Source: Pseudopelagicola sp.
Lineage (GTDB): Bacteria; Pseudomonadota; Alphaproteobacteria; Rhodobacterales; Rhodobacteraceae
Direction of reading: 5' to 3'
Assembly: GCA_026195905.1 (NCBI GenBank)
Contig: JAPHRE010000059.1
Span: forward strand, 1 to 53,820
DNA: 53,820 nucleotides
Below the pieces are notes generated by a model. That model had not been told where the DNA came from. It worked only from the letters and a program-made list of their open reading frames with translations, and ran no database searches. The translations under genes were made by a program, and so were the position numbers. Positions 38,394 to 45,970 of this stretch are shown in pieces (the first letter of the stretch is position 1; the number at the start of each line of letters is the position of its first letter).

Positions 38394-39329
38394 TTATCGC
38401 ACACTCTTCATGCGCCGCATGAACACAACGAGCCGCGGCCAGGTCGGCATTGGCACGCCGCCGGGTTGCATCTGATCGTAAACAAGGAACACCCCCGACG
38501 CGATCACGATCGACACCCCAAGATAGATATGCCCGCCCGGCACCTCGCCAAAAATCACCGCCCCAAGGATCACCATCCAGACAAACTGCAAGTTCATCAA
38601 CGGCATGACCGCATAGGCTGCCAAAAGCCGCAGCGCCACGACCGAGACCCATCGCGCCGCAAACAGGGCCGCCGCATACGCCCCCACCCACACAAGATCG
38701 CCAACCGGCATGGGGCGATACACAAACGGCAACGCCAGCACCATCGTGAGGAAAAGGGCAAGGTTGGGATAAAACACCTGTGCGAGGGAATTGCTCTCAT
38801 GCTGGCCGATAAACCGCGCCAGCACCAGCGACAGCGCCCCACAAAGACAGGCCACAAGCGCCACGAGATGCCCAACCGTGACCGCCGCCAAACCACCCGG
38901 AAACAGGCACAACACCCCCACAAACCCCGCCGCCAGTGCCGCCCACGCCAGCGGGCGCACATGTTCGCCAAGGATTGCCCCCGAGAGCATCCCGGAAAAC
39001 ACCGGCATCAAGCCAATGAACACAAACACCTCGGCAAAGGGCAAAAGCCGAAACGCCTGAAAGAACGCCACTGACCCCACAACCGTTAGCGCCGCCCGCA
39101 CCGCCATAGCGCGCGGACAGGATGTGACCAAGGATTGCCCCGCGCCCCGCTTGATCCGCGCCCCGCCCCACGACAGGGCGACAACAACCGCCCCCGAAAA
39201 GGCAAACAACTGCGGCGCGCTATAGCCCTTGGCGATGAATTTCGTGATCGCATCCGCCGACGAAATCAGCAGCGTATAAAGAACAACAAGCCCGGTTCCG
39301 GCAAGGGCTGTCCGGTTGATCCCGCTCAT
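38394..39329 (-). CDS. EamA/DMT-family permease coupled to the unknown 357-aa gene
   Basis: A 311-residue ten-helix transporter of the drug/metabolite family. The first repeat shows VVLYTLLISSADAITKFIAKGY and PFAEVFVFIGLMPVFSGMLSGAILGE; the second has YAVMPLMNLQFVWMVILGAVIFGE and HIYLGVSIVIASGVFLVY. Its ATG overlaps the stop of the upstream gene (ATGA, 39326-39329), so its synthesis is tied to that protein. In this position it is the natural candidate to export something made by the repeat-protein locus, but the family moves many small molecules and the link is inference. Confidence 0.85.
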   Translation of the reverse strand: MSGINRTALAGTGLVVLYTLLISSADAITKFIAKGYSAPQLFAFSGAVVVALSWGGARIKRGAGQSLVTSCPRAMAVRAALTVVGSVAFFQAFRLLPFAEVFVFIGLMPVFSGMLSGAILGEHVRPLAWAALAAGFVGVLCLFPGGLAAVTVGHLVALVACLCGALSLVLARFIGQHESNSLAQVFYPNLALFLTMVLALPFVYRPMPVGDLVWVGAYAAALFAARWVSVVALRLLAAYAVMPLMNLQFVWMVILGAVIFGEVPGGHIYLGVSIVIASGVFLVYDQMQPGGVPMPTWPRLVVFMRRMKSVR

Positions 39330-40399
39330 CCGACGACCCGCGCCCCGCCTGCCCGCGCGAACCCCTCAAAGAACATATCGAAATTGTCGCTGGAATGTTC
39401 CGCCCGCGATAAAACCGCCTGCGCATCCTCGGATAGATGATTGAGTACGACCGGGCGCATTGCGCTCCAATCGCCGCTGCGATCTTCGAGGCGATACATA
39501 CATTCCGACAATTCCCGCAGCGGCCCCAACATCCCCGAAGGGCGCTGAAACACCATACCATCCCCCATCATCGCCTTGGAAAATCCCCGCTCTCCCGTGC
39601 AGAGCATGAGCCAGTTACATACCAGATATTCATGGTAATCATCCTGCACCGATGCCTCTTCCGGGCTTAGAACGGCAAAAAGATGCGTATGGCGCACAAG
39701 CCATGTTTCCCACGCTTCGGGAGCCTCAAACCCCGCAAAGCGAAGCGCGATACAGATTTCCGCAAGCAGGTCCGCATTCTGTTCAAGAAACGCCAAAAGC
39801 CCCGCAAATTCGAGAGAAAGCCGCGCGCCCTGCCCCAATTGCGGGTCGATGCGCCCATATTCCGAAAGGTAAAATACGGCATGGGTCAATTCATACGCCG
39901 CTTTCTTGTTCGGCATGGCAAACCCCGCCGAGCGCGCCATAAATCCCCGCACCCGATCCTCAAGGCCGCAATCCTCGGCCAGCGGATCAATCCCGCGCCG
40001 GATCATCAGGCGCCGCGCTTCCAATCGTTGCAAATCCGATAGCTCGGCCCGCGCAAACCCCTGCTGCGCGACCCACGCCACAAGCCCCTCGCCCTTGCCG
40101 CCCTCCATGCCAAGATCCTCAAGATCAAGACAGATCGACAGAAGAAAGCGGTAATATTGCGGAAAGAACCGAAGCCGCCTTTCGACGCCCGCGTAAAACC
40201 CGCGATAGGCCTCAAGATCATCCGCCGCAATCCCGCGTCCCGTGCATTCAAGAATGTTAAGAAGCTCCGCATTCTCCTTGAGCCAAAAGACATCATCGCC
40301 AAACCGGCGATGGCTGGCGAAACTCTGCATAAGGGCCGCGTGTCGCTGTGTCTCGGGCTGAACCCGTGCCGCGGGGGAAAAGGCTAGAACATTGGTCAT
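39326..40399 (-). CDS. Helical protein of unknown function, partner of the FTSGL-repeat protein
   Basis: A 357-residue, probably cytoplasmic or peripheral protein with almost entirely helical character and no transmembrane segment or signal peptide. Regions of note are WLKENAELLNILECTGRG, RRLRFFPQYYRFLLSICLDLEDLG, GFAMPNKKAAYELTHAVFYLSEYGR and a C-terminal Ser/Ala-rich stretch. About eight cysteines are scattered without CxxC pairs. I recognise no catalytic motif: no P-loop, ATP-grasp, radical-SAM, YcaO or lanthionine-synthetase signatures. It starts 91 bp after the repeat-protein stop, beyond a terminator, and is coupled by ATGA to the EamA gene. The ATG at 40399 is favoured over a GTG at 40438. 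Confidence 0.8.
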   Translation of the reverse strand: MTNVLAFSPAARVQPETQRHAALMQSFASHRRFGDDVFWLKENAELLNILECTGRGIAADDLEAYRGFYAGVERRLRFFPQYYRFLLSICLDLEDLGMEGGKGEGLVAWVAQQGFARAELSDLQRLEARRLMIRRGIDPLAEDCGLEDRVRGFMARSAGFAMPNKKAAYELTHAVFYLSEYGRIDPQLGQGARLSLEFAGLLAFLEQNADLLAEICIALRFAGFEAPEAWETWLVRHTHLFAVLSPEEASVQDDYHEYLVCNWLMLCTGERGFSKAMMGDGMVFQRPSGMLGPLRELSECMYRLEDRSGDWSAMRPVVLNHLSEDAQAVLSRAEHSSDNFDMFFEGFARAGGARVVG

Positions 40400-40443
40400 G
40401 GCGATCTCTCGGTTGGAAATGGGTCGGATAGAGTGCACCGGGC

Positions 40444-40479
40444 AAAAAACGACCGGGGCACATGGATCATGCCCCGGTC
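40444..40479 (-). terminator. Intrinsic terminator/attenuator after the repeat-protein gene
   Basis: On the minus strand the 10-bp perfect stem GACCGGGGCA / TGCCCCGGTC (9-base loop) is followed after one base by TTTTTT. It starts 11 bp past the stop of the repeat-protein gene and ends 45 bp before the next gene. It should make most transcripts monocistronic, leaving low readthrough into the two downstream genes. Confidence 0.93.
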
Positions 40480-40489
40480 AAAGCCTGCG

Positions 40490-40846
40490 TCAGAGGCCCG
40501 AGGTAAAGAGCTCCGCCCCTTCGCCAGTTTCGGCACGTGCATCGCCCTGTGGCGCAAGGCCCGAGGTAAACATCTGCACCAGACCCGAGGTAAACATCTC
40601 GGCCCCATCCCCCGCCATCCGATCATGCGCCGCCTGCGGCGACAGACCCGACGTGAACATCTGCACAAGGCCCGAGGTGAACATCGCGGCACCGTCCCCC
40701 GCCATAGCATCAGACGCAAACTCTGACGCAAGGCCCGAGGTGAACATCTCTGTTGCACCGCCATCGTGCATGTTCTCCTCACAGGCCACGAGCGCGGCTT
40801 GGTTAAAGGTTTCGTTAACCATTTTGACAGTTTGTTGAGCGAGCAT
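40490..40846 (-). CDS. FTSGL-repeat protein, putative multi-core precursor or self-assembling peptide
   Basis: A 118-residue protein of low complexity. Residues 1-33 are non-repetitive, with the only cysteine at 22 (LAQQTVKMVNETFNQAALVAC). The rest consists of 29-residue units: MFTSGL, a 15-residue spacer ending in a GDGA-type motif, MFTSGL and Val-Gln. Six hexapeptides lie at 34-39, 55-60, 63-68, 84-89, 92-97 and 113-118 (the last is LFTSGL), and the protein ends on the last one. An excellent ribosome-binding site (TGGAGGGA) is nine bases from the ATG at 40846; the longer frame to 40879 begins with TTG and is disfavoured. No signal peptide or membrane segment. Function unknown; a processed peptide precursor, an abundant storage/surface protein or a polymer-binding protein are all possible. 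Confidence 0.85.
   Translation of the reverse strand: MLAQQTVKMVNETFNQAALVACEENMHDGGATEMFTSGLASEFASDAMAGDGAAMFTSGLVQMFTSGLSPQAAHDRMAGDGAEMFTSGLVQMFTSGLAPQGDARAETGEGAELFTSGL
40493..40747 (-). repeat. 2.9 tandem copies of an 87-bp coding repeat with six 18-bp sub-repeats
   Basis: The hexapeptide codons occupy 40730-40747, 40667-40684, 40643-40660, 40580-40597, 40556-40573 and 40493-40510. Every other copy is exactly 87 bp apart, while neighbours alternate at 63 and 24 bp. Synonymous codons vary between copies (TTT/TTC, ACC/ACG, GGC/GGT, CTT/CTG/CTC), so the amino-acid pattern is conserved beyond the DNA identity. Confidence 0.92.
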
Positions 40847-41274
40847 TTTTTGGATCCCTCCAGTTGAAGTTTTGAGCAAGGCAACGCTTGCACGTTAAAC
40901 GGGTTTCTCCAAACATATTTTCCCTCTATGCGGTTTCTCTCCAAAAACGCTCACGCTCTGGCTGTGTGTCAAGCTGCTGTTTTTGTTTGATTTTTAGGAG
41001 AACCCACAACGCCAAATTTAGCGCCAAATTTTCGACGCATCTTTGCCACTTTCTCGCCACATTCTGACAATCTCCCCCTATGGCTGTGCGAAAATTGCAT
41101 CCCTCTCAGCCCGAATCGTCGCCCCTTTGGGCAACGCGGTTCCCCGAGATCCACGCCCATCACCGCCCCATCACCACCCCGCCACGCAACGCCGGCCGCA
41201 CCGCTTGCATGCCGCCCGCGCATGGCGGATACAGGACCCACAGGACACGGGTATCCGCAGGGGGGAAACCGACC
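40847..41274. other. 428-bp divergent intergenic region between the repeat-protein gene and xth
   Basis: It must hold the repeat-protein promoter (minus) and the xth promoter (plus). On the minus strand TTGACA occurs at 40971-40966, but the hexamer 17-18 bases downstream is T-rich (GTTTTT) and a poor -10, so that promoter is only a candidate. An imperfect dyad AACG-cttgca-CGTT lies at 40883-40896, 37 bp upstream of the repeat-protein ATG. GGGGGG before the xth ATG is the ribosome-binding site. Lower GC than the surroundings (40920-41090). Nothing else is recognised. Confidence 0.6.
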
Positions 41275-42090
41275 ATGAAAATCGCGAGCTTCAACATCAA
41301 CGGCATCAAGGCGCGCGCGCAGGCGCTACCGCAGTGGCTCGACGAGGCCGAACCGGACGTGGTCGTGCTGCAAGAGATCAAATCTATCGACGAAAACTTC
41401 CCCCGCGAGATTTTCGAAGAGCGCGGCTACACGGTCGAAACCCACGGCCAAAAGAGCTTCAACGGTGTGGCCATCCTCTCCAAGCTGCCGCTTGAGGACG
41501 TGACCCGCGGCCTACCCGGCGATCTGCCCGATGGCGCCCCCGACGCACAGGCCCGCTGGATTGAGGCCACGGTTATGGGCGACACTCCCATCCGCGTTTG
41601 CGGCCTCTACCTGCCCAATGGCAATCCGGTCGAGATCGAGAACGGCGCGCCCAAAGAGGGCGGCAAATACGCCTATAAACTGTCATGGATGAAACGCATG
41701 AAGGCCCGCGCCGAGGCGCTTCTCGCGCTCGAAGAACCGTTCCTCATGGCGGGCGATTATAACATCATCCCCCAAGACGAAGACGCCAAGCGCCCCGAAG
41801 CCTGGCAGGACGATGCCCTCGCCCGCCCCGAAAGCCGCGCCGCGTATCGCGAAATCCTCAACCTTGGATTTACCGATGCTTTCCGCGCCCGCACCCTTGG
41901 TCCGGGGCATTATTCTTTCTGGGATTATCAGGCCGGAGCCTGGAACCGCGACGATGGCATCCGCATCGACCATATCCTCCTCAGCCCCGCCTGCGCCGAC
42001 CTGCTGCGCGACTGTCAGATCGACAAGGAAATCCGGGGCCGTGAAAAACCATCCGATCACGTGCCAATCTGGGTCGACCTCGACGCCTAA
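41275..42090 (+). CDS. xth: Exodeoxyribonuclease III
   Basis: A 271-residue AP endonuclease / 3'-exonuclease of base-excision repair. MKIASFNINGIKAR is the canonical start; the metal-binding Glu is in LQEIKSIDENFP; AGDYNIIPQDED holds the catalytic Asp/Asn; RIDHILLSP and SDHVPIWVDLD carry the final Asp-His pair. The long open frame from 41080 is upstream noise. Stop codon is one base from that of the convergent marC gene. Confidence 0.96.
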   Translation: MKIASFNINGIKARAQALPQWLDEAEPDVVVLQEIKSIDENFPREIFEERGYTVETHGQKSFNGVAILSKLPLEDVTRGLPGDLPDGAPDAQARWIEATVMGDTPIRVCGLYLPNGNPVEIENGAPKEGGKYAYKLSWMKRMKARAEALLALEEPFLMAGDYNIIPQDEDAKRPEAWQDDALARPESRAAYREILNLGFTDAFRARTLGPGHYSFWDYQAGAWNRDDGIRIDHILLSPACADLLRDCQIDKEIRGREKPSDHVPIWVDLDA

Positions 42091-42091
42091 T

Positions 42092-42760
42092 TTACTCGAC
42101 AAGCACCTCGGGCGGCTGCACGGCCAATTCCAACACGCCCAAGGCATCAAGACCGCCAAGCATGGAATCCACGGCGATGGTCGCCAAAATGATTCCCATG
42201 ACGCGACTGATCACATTCGCGCCGGTGTTGCCGATGACCTTGTGAATGGCGCTCGCGACAAGCAAAACCACAAGCGTCAGCAGCAACACCAAAGCCAATA
42301 GCCCGGCTGTCGTCACCTGATCGGCAAGCGGTTCGGTATGATTGTCCGTCAGCACCACAAGCGCCAACATCGCCCCCGGCGAGGCAATCGACGGCATCGC
42401 AAGCGGAAAGACCGCCCCCGAAAGATGATCGCGCTCGGCCTGTTCAATTTCCCTTTCGGGCTTGGACTCGCCAAACACCATCATCATCGCGAAAATGAAA
42501 AGCACGATCCCGCCCGCAACCTGAAACGATCCAAGCCGCAATCCGAGCGTCTCAAGAAGAACCTGCCCTCCGACAAGGAACGCAAACAAGACCACGCTGG
42601 CAATAAGAACGGCGCGCATGGCATAGGAACGATGCAGGTGCTTGGGAATCCCCCGCACGGCAAAAAGGTAAACAGGGATGGTGCCAATGGGATCAATCAC
42701 GACAAGAAGAGTAACAAACTCACGTGTCAGTGAAGTGAAATCCATCGAGGTGAAATCCAT
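42092..42760 (-). CDS. MarC-family membrane protein
   Basis: A 222-residue protein with about six transmembrane helices, of the MarC/UPF0056 family, whose function is unsettled (once proposed in drug resistance). LLVVIDPIGTIPVYLF, FAMMMVFGESK, FPLAMPSIASPGAMLAL and NVISRVMGIILATIAVDSMLGGL are family segments. The N-terminus contains a 15-bp tandem duplication giving MDFTSMDFTS. AGGGA is ten bases before the ATG at 42760, and no site precedes the second ATG at 42745. Confidence 0.9.
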   Translation of the reverse strand: MDFTSMDFTSLTREFVTLLVVIDPIGTIPVYLFAVRGIPKHLHRSYAMRAVLIASVVLFAFLVGGQVLLETLGLRLGSFQVAGGIVLFIFAMMMVFGESKPEREIEQAERDHLSGAVFPLAMPSIASPGAMLALVVLTDNHTEPLADQVTTAGLLALVLLLTLVVLLVASAIHKVIGNTGANVISRVMGIILATIAVDSMLGGLDALGVLELAVQPPEVLVE

Positions 42761-42914
42761 CGTGTTCTAATCCCTGATCCTGGCCGCCATGCCTCCTATA
42801 TGCTGGCTGCGTTTCGCTCGTTCTGGATACAGGATCGGCGCCGGAAATGGAACCATGTCGCCCGGTTCATCTGTCGCAAATCAGCTCCAGATCGCCCACA
42901 CATAAGCAAACTGC

Positions 42915-44087
42915 CTAGCCTTTGGTCACATCATGCCGGTAGATCCAGTCATACTGCTGCATGAGGCGTTTGGGCGCGACATTCGAAAGCGCCCGAAGCC
43001 CCAGATGAGCACCAAACCGTAGCGGCCCAAAGGCGAGGTGGTATTTCCACGCGTTGCCGTTTGCCGCCGCAATCACCTTGCGCACCCGTCCCTCGCGGCG
43101 CGCCTGATAGGCGGCAAGCCCGCTCTCCACCGTGTCGGCCCGCGCAAGCGCATCCGCAAGAACCCACGCATCCTCCATCGCCATCACCGCGCCCTGCGCC
43201 ATGAACGGCAAGGTCGGATGCGCCGCATCGCCAAGGATCACCGCGCACCCTTTTTGCCAAACCGGGGCCACGGGATGGCGGAACAACCCCCAATACCCCA
43301 CGCGCTCGACCGCATCGAGCATCGCCTTCGCCTCACCGCCATACCCGGCAAAGGCTTTGCGAAGGTTTGCGGGGTCATCTTCGTGCATCCAGCCCTCTTC
43401 GGCCCAGCCCGTGCGCTCCTGCACCGCGACAAGATTGATGATCTCGCCGCCGCGGAGCGGATAACTCACCATATGCTGACGCGGCCCCATATGCACACGC
43501 GATACATTCGGATGCCCAATGACATTCGGAATCGTCGCGCGCCACGCGGTCTGACGGGTAAAGAACGGCGCCTGAACCCCGTTCAACGTCTGGCGTAGCT
43601 TTGAATGAAGCCCCTCTGCCCCGATCAAGAGCTTTGCGTTGACCACATCGCCATTAACCATATGCAAGGCAGGCCCATCCTCAAGCGTCACCCGCTCGAC
43701 CCTCTGCAAAAGCCGAAGCCGGATGCCCGCCTCGCGCGCGGCCTGCGCCAAAAGCGCAATAAAATCCGCGCGATGCACAAAGAAATAAGGCTGATCCTCG
43801 GGCAAAAGCTCAAGATCAAGCCGCGCCACAAGAGCGCCCGCGCGATAATCACGCAACTCAACCGCCGTGCCCCGCGTCGCAATGGCGCGAAACGCATCCC
43901 CAAGACCCAACGCCCGAAGCACGGCAAACCCATTGGGGCTGACCTGAATGCCCGCGCCGACCTCTCGGATGGCGTCGGCCTGTTCAAGAACCGTCACCTT
44001 GGCACCGCGTTGGCTGAGCGCGATCGCCGCCGTAAGCCCGCCAATACCGGCCCCGACGATCGTAATTTTTTGTCCCTGCAATCCCAT
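42915..44087 (-). CDS. FAD-dependent aromatic monooxygenase (salicylate/hydroxybenzoate hydroxylase-like)
   Basis: A 390-residue class A flavoprotein. The N-terminal dinucleotide motif GAGIGGL follows ITIV, and later motifs are the ribityl-binding GDAAHP (ILGDAAHPTLPFMAQGAVMAMEDAW) and a DG-like segment. Relatives hydroxylate salicylate, 3-hydroxybenzoate or similar rings with NAD(P)H. No ring-cleavage genes are nearby, so the substrate cannot be assigned. ATG at 44087 with GGGGG upstream is preferred over the GTG at 44090. Downstream of dksA on the same strand but separated by a terminator. Confidence 0.88.
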   Translation of the reverse strand: MGLQGQKITIVGAGIGGLTAAIALSQRGAKVTVLEQADAIREVGAGIQVSPNGFAVLRALGLGDAFRAIATRGTAVELRDYRAGALVARLDLELLPEDQPYFFVHRADFIALLAQAAREAGIRLRLLQRVERVTLEDGPALHMVNGDVVNAKLLIGAEGLHSKLRQTLNGVQAPFFTRQTAWRATIPNVIGHPNVSRVHMGPRQHMVSYPLRGGEIINLVAVQERTGWAEEGWMHEDDPANLRKAFAGYGGEAKAMLDAVERVGYWGLFRHPVAPVWQKGCAVILGDAAHPTLPFMAQGAVMAMEDAWVLADALARADTVESGLAAYQARREGRVRKVIAAANGNAWKYHLAFGPLRFGAHLGLRALSNVAPKRLMQQYDWIYRHDVTKG

Positions 44088-44104
44088 CACCGTCCCCCGG
44101 ATGG

Positions 44105-44133
44105 AAAAAGCGCCGGGTTTTCACTCCCGGCGC
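44105..44133 (-). terminator. Intrinsic terminator of dksA
   Basis: On the minus strand GCGCCGGG (44133-44126 side) pairs with CCCGGCGC around an AT-rich 8-base loop and is followed by TTTTT. It separates dksA from the monooxygenase gene. Confidence 0.9.
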
Positions 44134-44162
44134 CTCTGTCGTCTCTCCCCGCTCAAACCAGA

Positions 44163-44636
44163 TCAGTCGTCGCGGTGAACTTTTTCGCGCCGCTCGTGAC
44201 GCTCTTGCGCCTCAAGGCTCATGGTCGCGATTGGCCGCGCATCCAGACGCTTAAGCGAAATCGGCTCGCCAGTGACTTCGCAATAGCCGTATTCGCCTTC
44301 TTCAATCCGGCGCAGGGCAGAATCGATCTTGGCAACCAGCTTGCGCTGACGATCACGTGTGCGCAGCTCAAGCGCGCGGTCGGTTTCTTCGCTGGCGCGG
44401 TCGGCAATATCGGGAATGTTGCGCGTGCTGTCCTTCATTCCCTCAATCGTATCACGGCTACCTTCTAAAAGCTCATCTCGCCAATTCATGAGCTTGCGGC
44501 GGAAATATTCGATTTGCCGCTCATTCATGAACGGCTCGTCTTCTGCCGGACGGTAATCGTCTGGCAGGAACGTTTCTGCTTTCATATCTGTTCCCTTGTC
44601 GTGGCTAACGTCCGTCATAGTAATTTCCTCAGACAT
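44163..44636 (-). CDS. dksA: DksA-type RNA polymerase-binding regulator with reduced zinc site
   Basis: A 157-residue (or 140-residue) DksA homologue that inserts a coiled coil into the RNA polymerase secondary channel in the stringent response. FMNERQIEYFRRKLMNWRDELL begins the coiled coil; its tip holds the DxxDxA-type segment (NIPDIADRASEETDRAL). The C-terminal globule reads GYCEVTGEPISLKRLDARPIATMSLEAQ: compared with E. coli, only Cys119 remains, the other three being Thr, Ser and Ala. Both ATG 44636 (GAAGGGGGT upstream) and ATG 44585 (AAGGGA upstream) are plausible; the shorter matches related proteins. Confidence 0.92.
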   Translation of the reverse strand: MSEEITMTDVSHDKGTDMKAETFLPDDYRPAEDEPFMNERQIEYFRRKLMNWRDELLEGSRDTIEGMKDSTRNIPDIADRASEETDRALELRTRDRQRKLVAKIDSALRRIEEGEYGYCEVTGEPISLKRLDARPIATMSLEAQERHERREKVHRDD

Positions 44637-45038
44637 CAGGCACCCCCTTCACTCTGGCTCTGCCAATAGCTCAGAGCCGCCCGAATGTCACTAGTCAAAG
44701 CGCGGTTTTCACAACAACAACACCAACAGGGGCTGCGATTAAAAAATCCGTGAAAAAACATGCATATAGAAGACATTTTTGCACAATCATCACCACAAAC
44801 CCCAGGAACGCGCCACTGTCTTCAAGTTGGAAACAATGACTGAAATCCTCTCACGCGGCCTTCTCGCCTGCCATTTGGCGACGCAAGACCGGGCACAGCG
44901 TCCGTTCGGCCAATGCTCTGGCCTTCTGACACTTCGACGTCGCGGCGGTGCTTGCCAAAATGGGATTGTCGCTTTACCCAAATGCCCGACATATACATGA
45001 CGCGCAGATCCGGGTAGATCCGGCAGGAAGGACACCGC
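44637..45038. other. 402-bp divergent region between dksA and the moxR-like gene
   Basis: Promoters for both genes should lie here. An AT-rich stretch at 44735-44790 (with TTAAAAAATC and several TATA-like words) is the likely promoter zone. AGGAAGGACACCGC immediately upstream of 45039 is the moxR ribosome-binding site. A 73-codon plus-strand frame (44779-45000) starts with TTG, lacks a ribosome-binding site and is not convincing. No repeat or RNA gene is evident. Confidence 0.5.
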
Positions 45039-45884
45039 ATGACCCATCGCTTCGAAGGCACAAGCACCTATGTGGCCACCGACGATCTTACAATCGCAGT
45101 CAATGCCGCTGTGGCTCTGGAACGCCCGCTTCTGGTCAAGGGCGAGCCAGGCACCGGCAAAACCGAACTGGCCAAACAGATCGCCGACGGTCTCGGCCTG
45201 CGCATGATCGAATGGAACATCAAATCCACCACCAAGGCGCAACAGGGTCTCTACGAATACGACGCTGTCTCGCGCCTGCGCGATAGCCAACTTGGCGACG
45301 AGCGTGTGCATGACGTCAAAAACTACATCAAAAAAGGCAAACTCTGGGAGGCCTTCGACACCGATGAAAAAGTCGTTCTGCTGATCGACGAGATCGACAA
45401 GGCCGACATCGAGTTTCCAAACGACCTCTTGCAGGAACTCGACAAGATGGAATTTCACGTCTACGAGACCGGCGAGACGATCAAGGCCAAACAGCGCCCG
45501 ATCATGATCATCACCTCAAACAACGAAAAAGAACTCCCCGACGCCTTCCTGCGCCGCTGTTTCTTTCACTATATCCGCTTCCCCGATCACGACACGATGA
45601 AAAAGATCGTCGAAGTGCACCATCCCGGCATCAAGCCCGCGCTCCTGACCACCGCGCTGACCCAATTCTACGAGATCCGAGATACCGCTGGCCTCAAAAA
45701 GAAACCCTCGACCTCCGAAGTGCTCGACTGGCTCAAACTTCTGCTGGCTGAAGACCTTGATGCCGAGGACATCCGCCGTGACGGGGTTGACGCCCTGCCC
45801 AAACTGCACGGCGCGCTGTTGAAGAACGAACAGGACGTGCACCTCTTTGAGCGCCTCGCCTTCATGGCGCGCTCGCGGCGGTAA
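45039..45884 (+). CDS. MoxR-family AAA+ ATPase
   Basis: A 281-residue AAA+ protein. Walker A GEPGTGKT lies at 35-42, Walker B in VVLLIDEIDKAD near 115, sensor-1 in IMIITSNNEKELPDAFLRRC with the arginine finger following. MoxR ATPases act as chaperones for metallocofactor insertion or protein complex assembly, usually with a VWA-domain partner. The VWA gene is three genes downstream on the same strand. Confidence 0.92.
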   Translation: MTHRFEGTSTYVATDDLTIAVNAAVALERPLLVKGEPGTGKTELAKQIADGLGLRMIEWNIKSTTKAQQGLYEYDAVSRLRDSQLGDERVHDVKNYIKKGKLWEAFDTDEKVVLLIDEIDKADIEFPNDLLQELDKMEFHVYETGETIKAKQRPIMIITSNNEKELPDAFLRRCFFHYIRFPDHDTMKKIVEVHHPGIKPALLTTALTQFYEIRDTAGLKKKPSTSEVLDWLKLLLAEDLDAEDIRRDGVDALPKLHGALLKNEQDVHLFERLAFMARSRR

Positions 45885-45970
45885 TCTCTGGAACTTCGCG
45901 CGTTTCCGGCCATACTATTGCCCAGAACCCCGCCTAGTGTGGCGCGGTGATTTAATGACGGAGTCCGTCC

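Noticed and set aside
40493-40747. Possible CRISPR array
   Set aside because: The 18-bp repeats are in frame, unequal in spacing (24 and 63 bp), translate to a conserved peptide, and no cas genes occur.
40490-40846. Lanthipeptide or other named RiPP class
   Set aside because: No Cys in the repeats and no LanB/LanM, YcaO, radical-SAM or ATP-grasp gene nearby. I keep only the generic precursor hypothesis.
40396-40944. Other frames across the FTSGL repeats, including a plus-strand frame at 40433-40726 with ARGKHLH-like repeats
   Set aside because: They are periodic only because the DNA is. None has a ribosome-binding site comparable to the minus-strand 40846 start.
44779-45000. 73-codon plus-strand frame upstream of the moxR-like gene
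   Set aside because: TTG start, no ribosome-binding site, and composition (HNHHHK start, GC-skewed tail) not like its neighbours.
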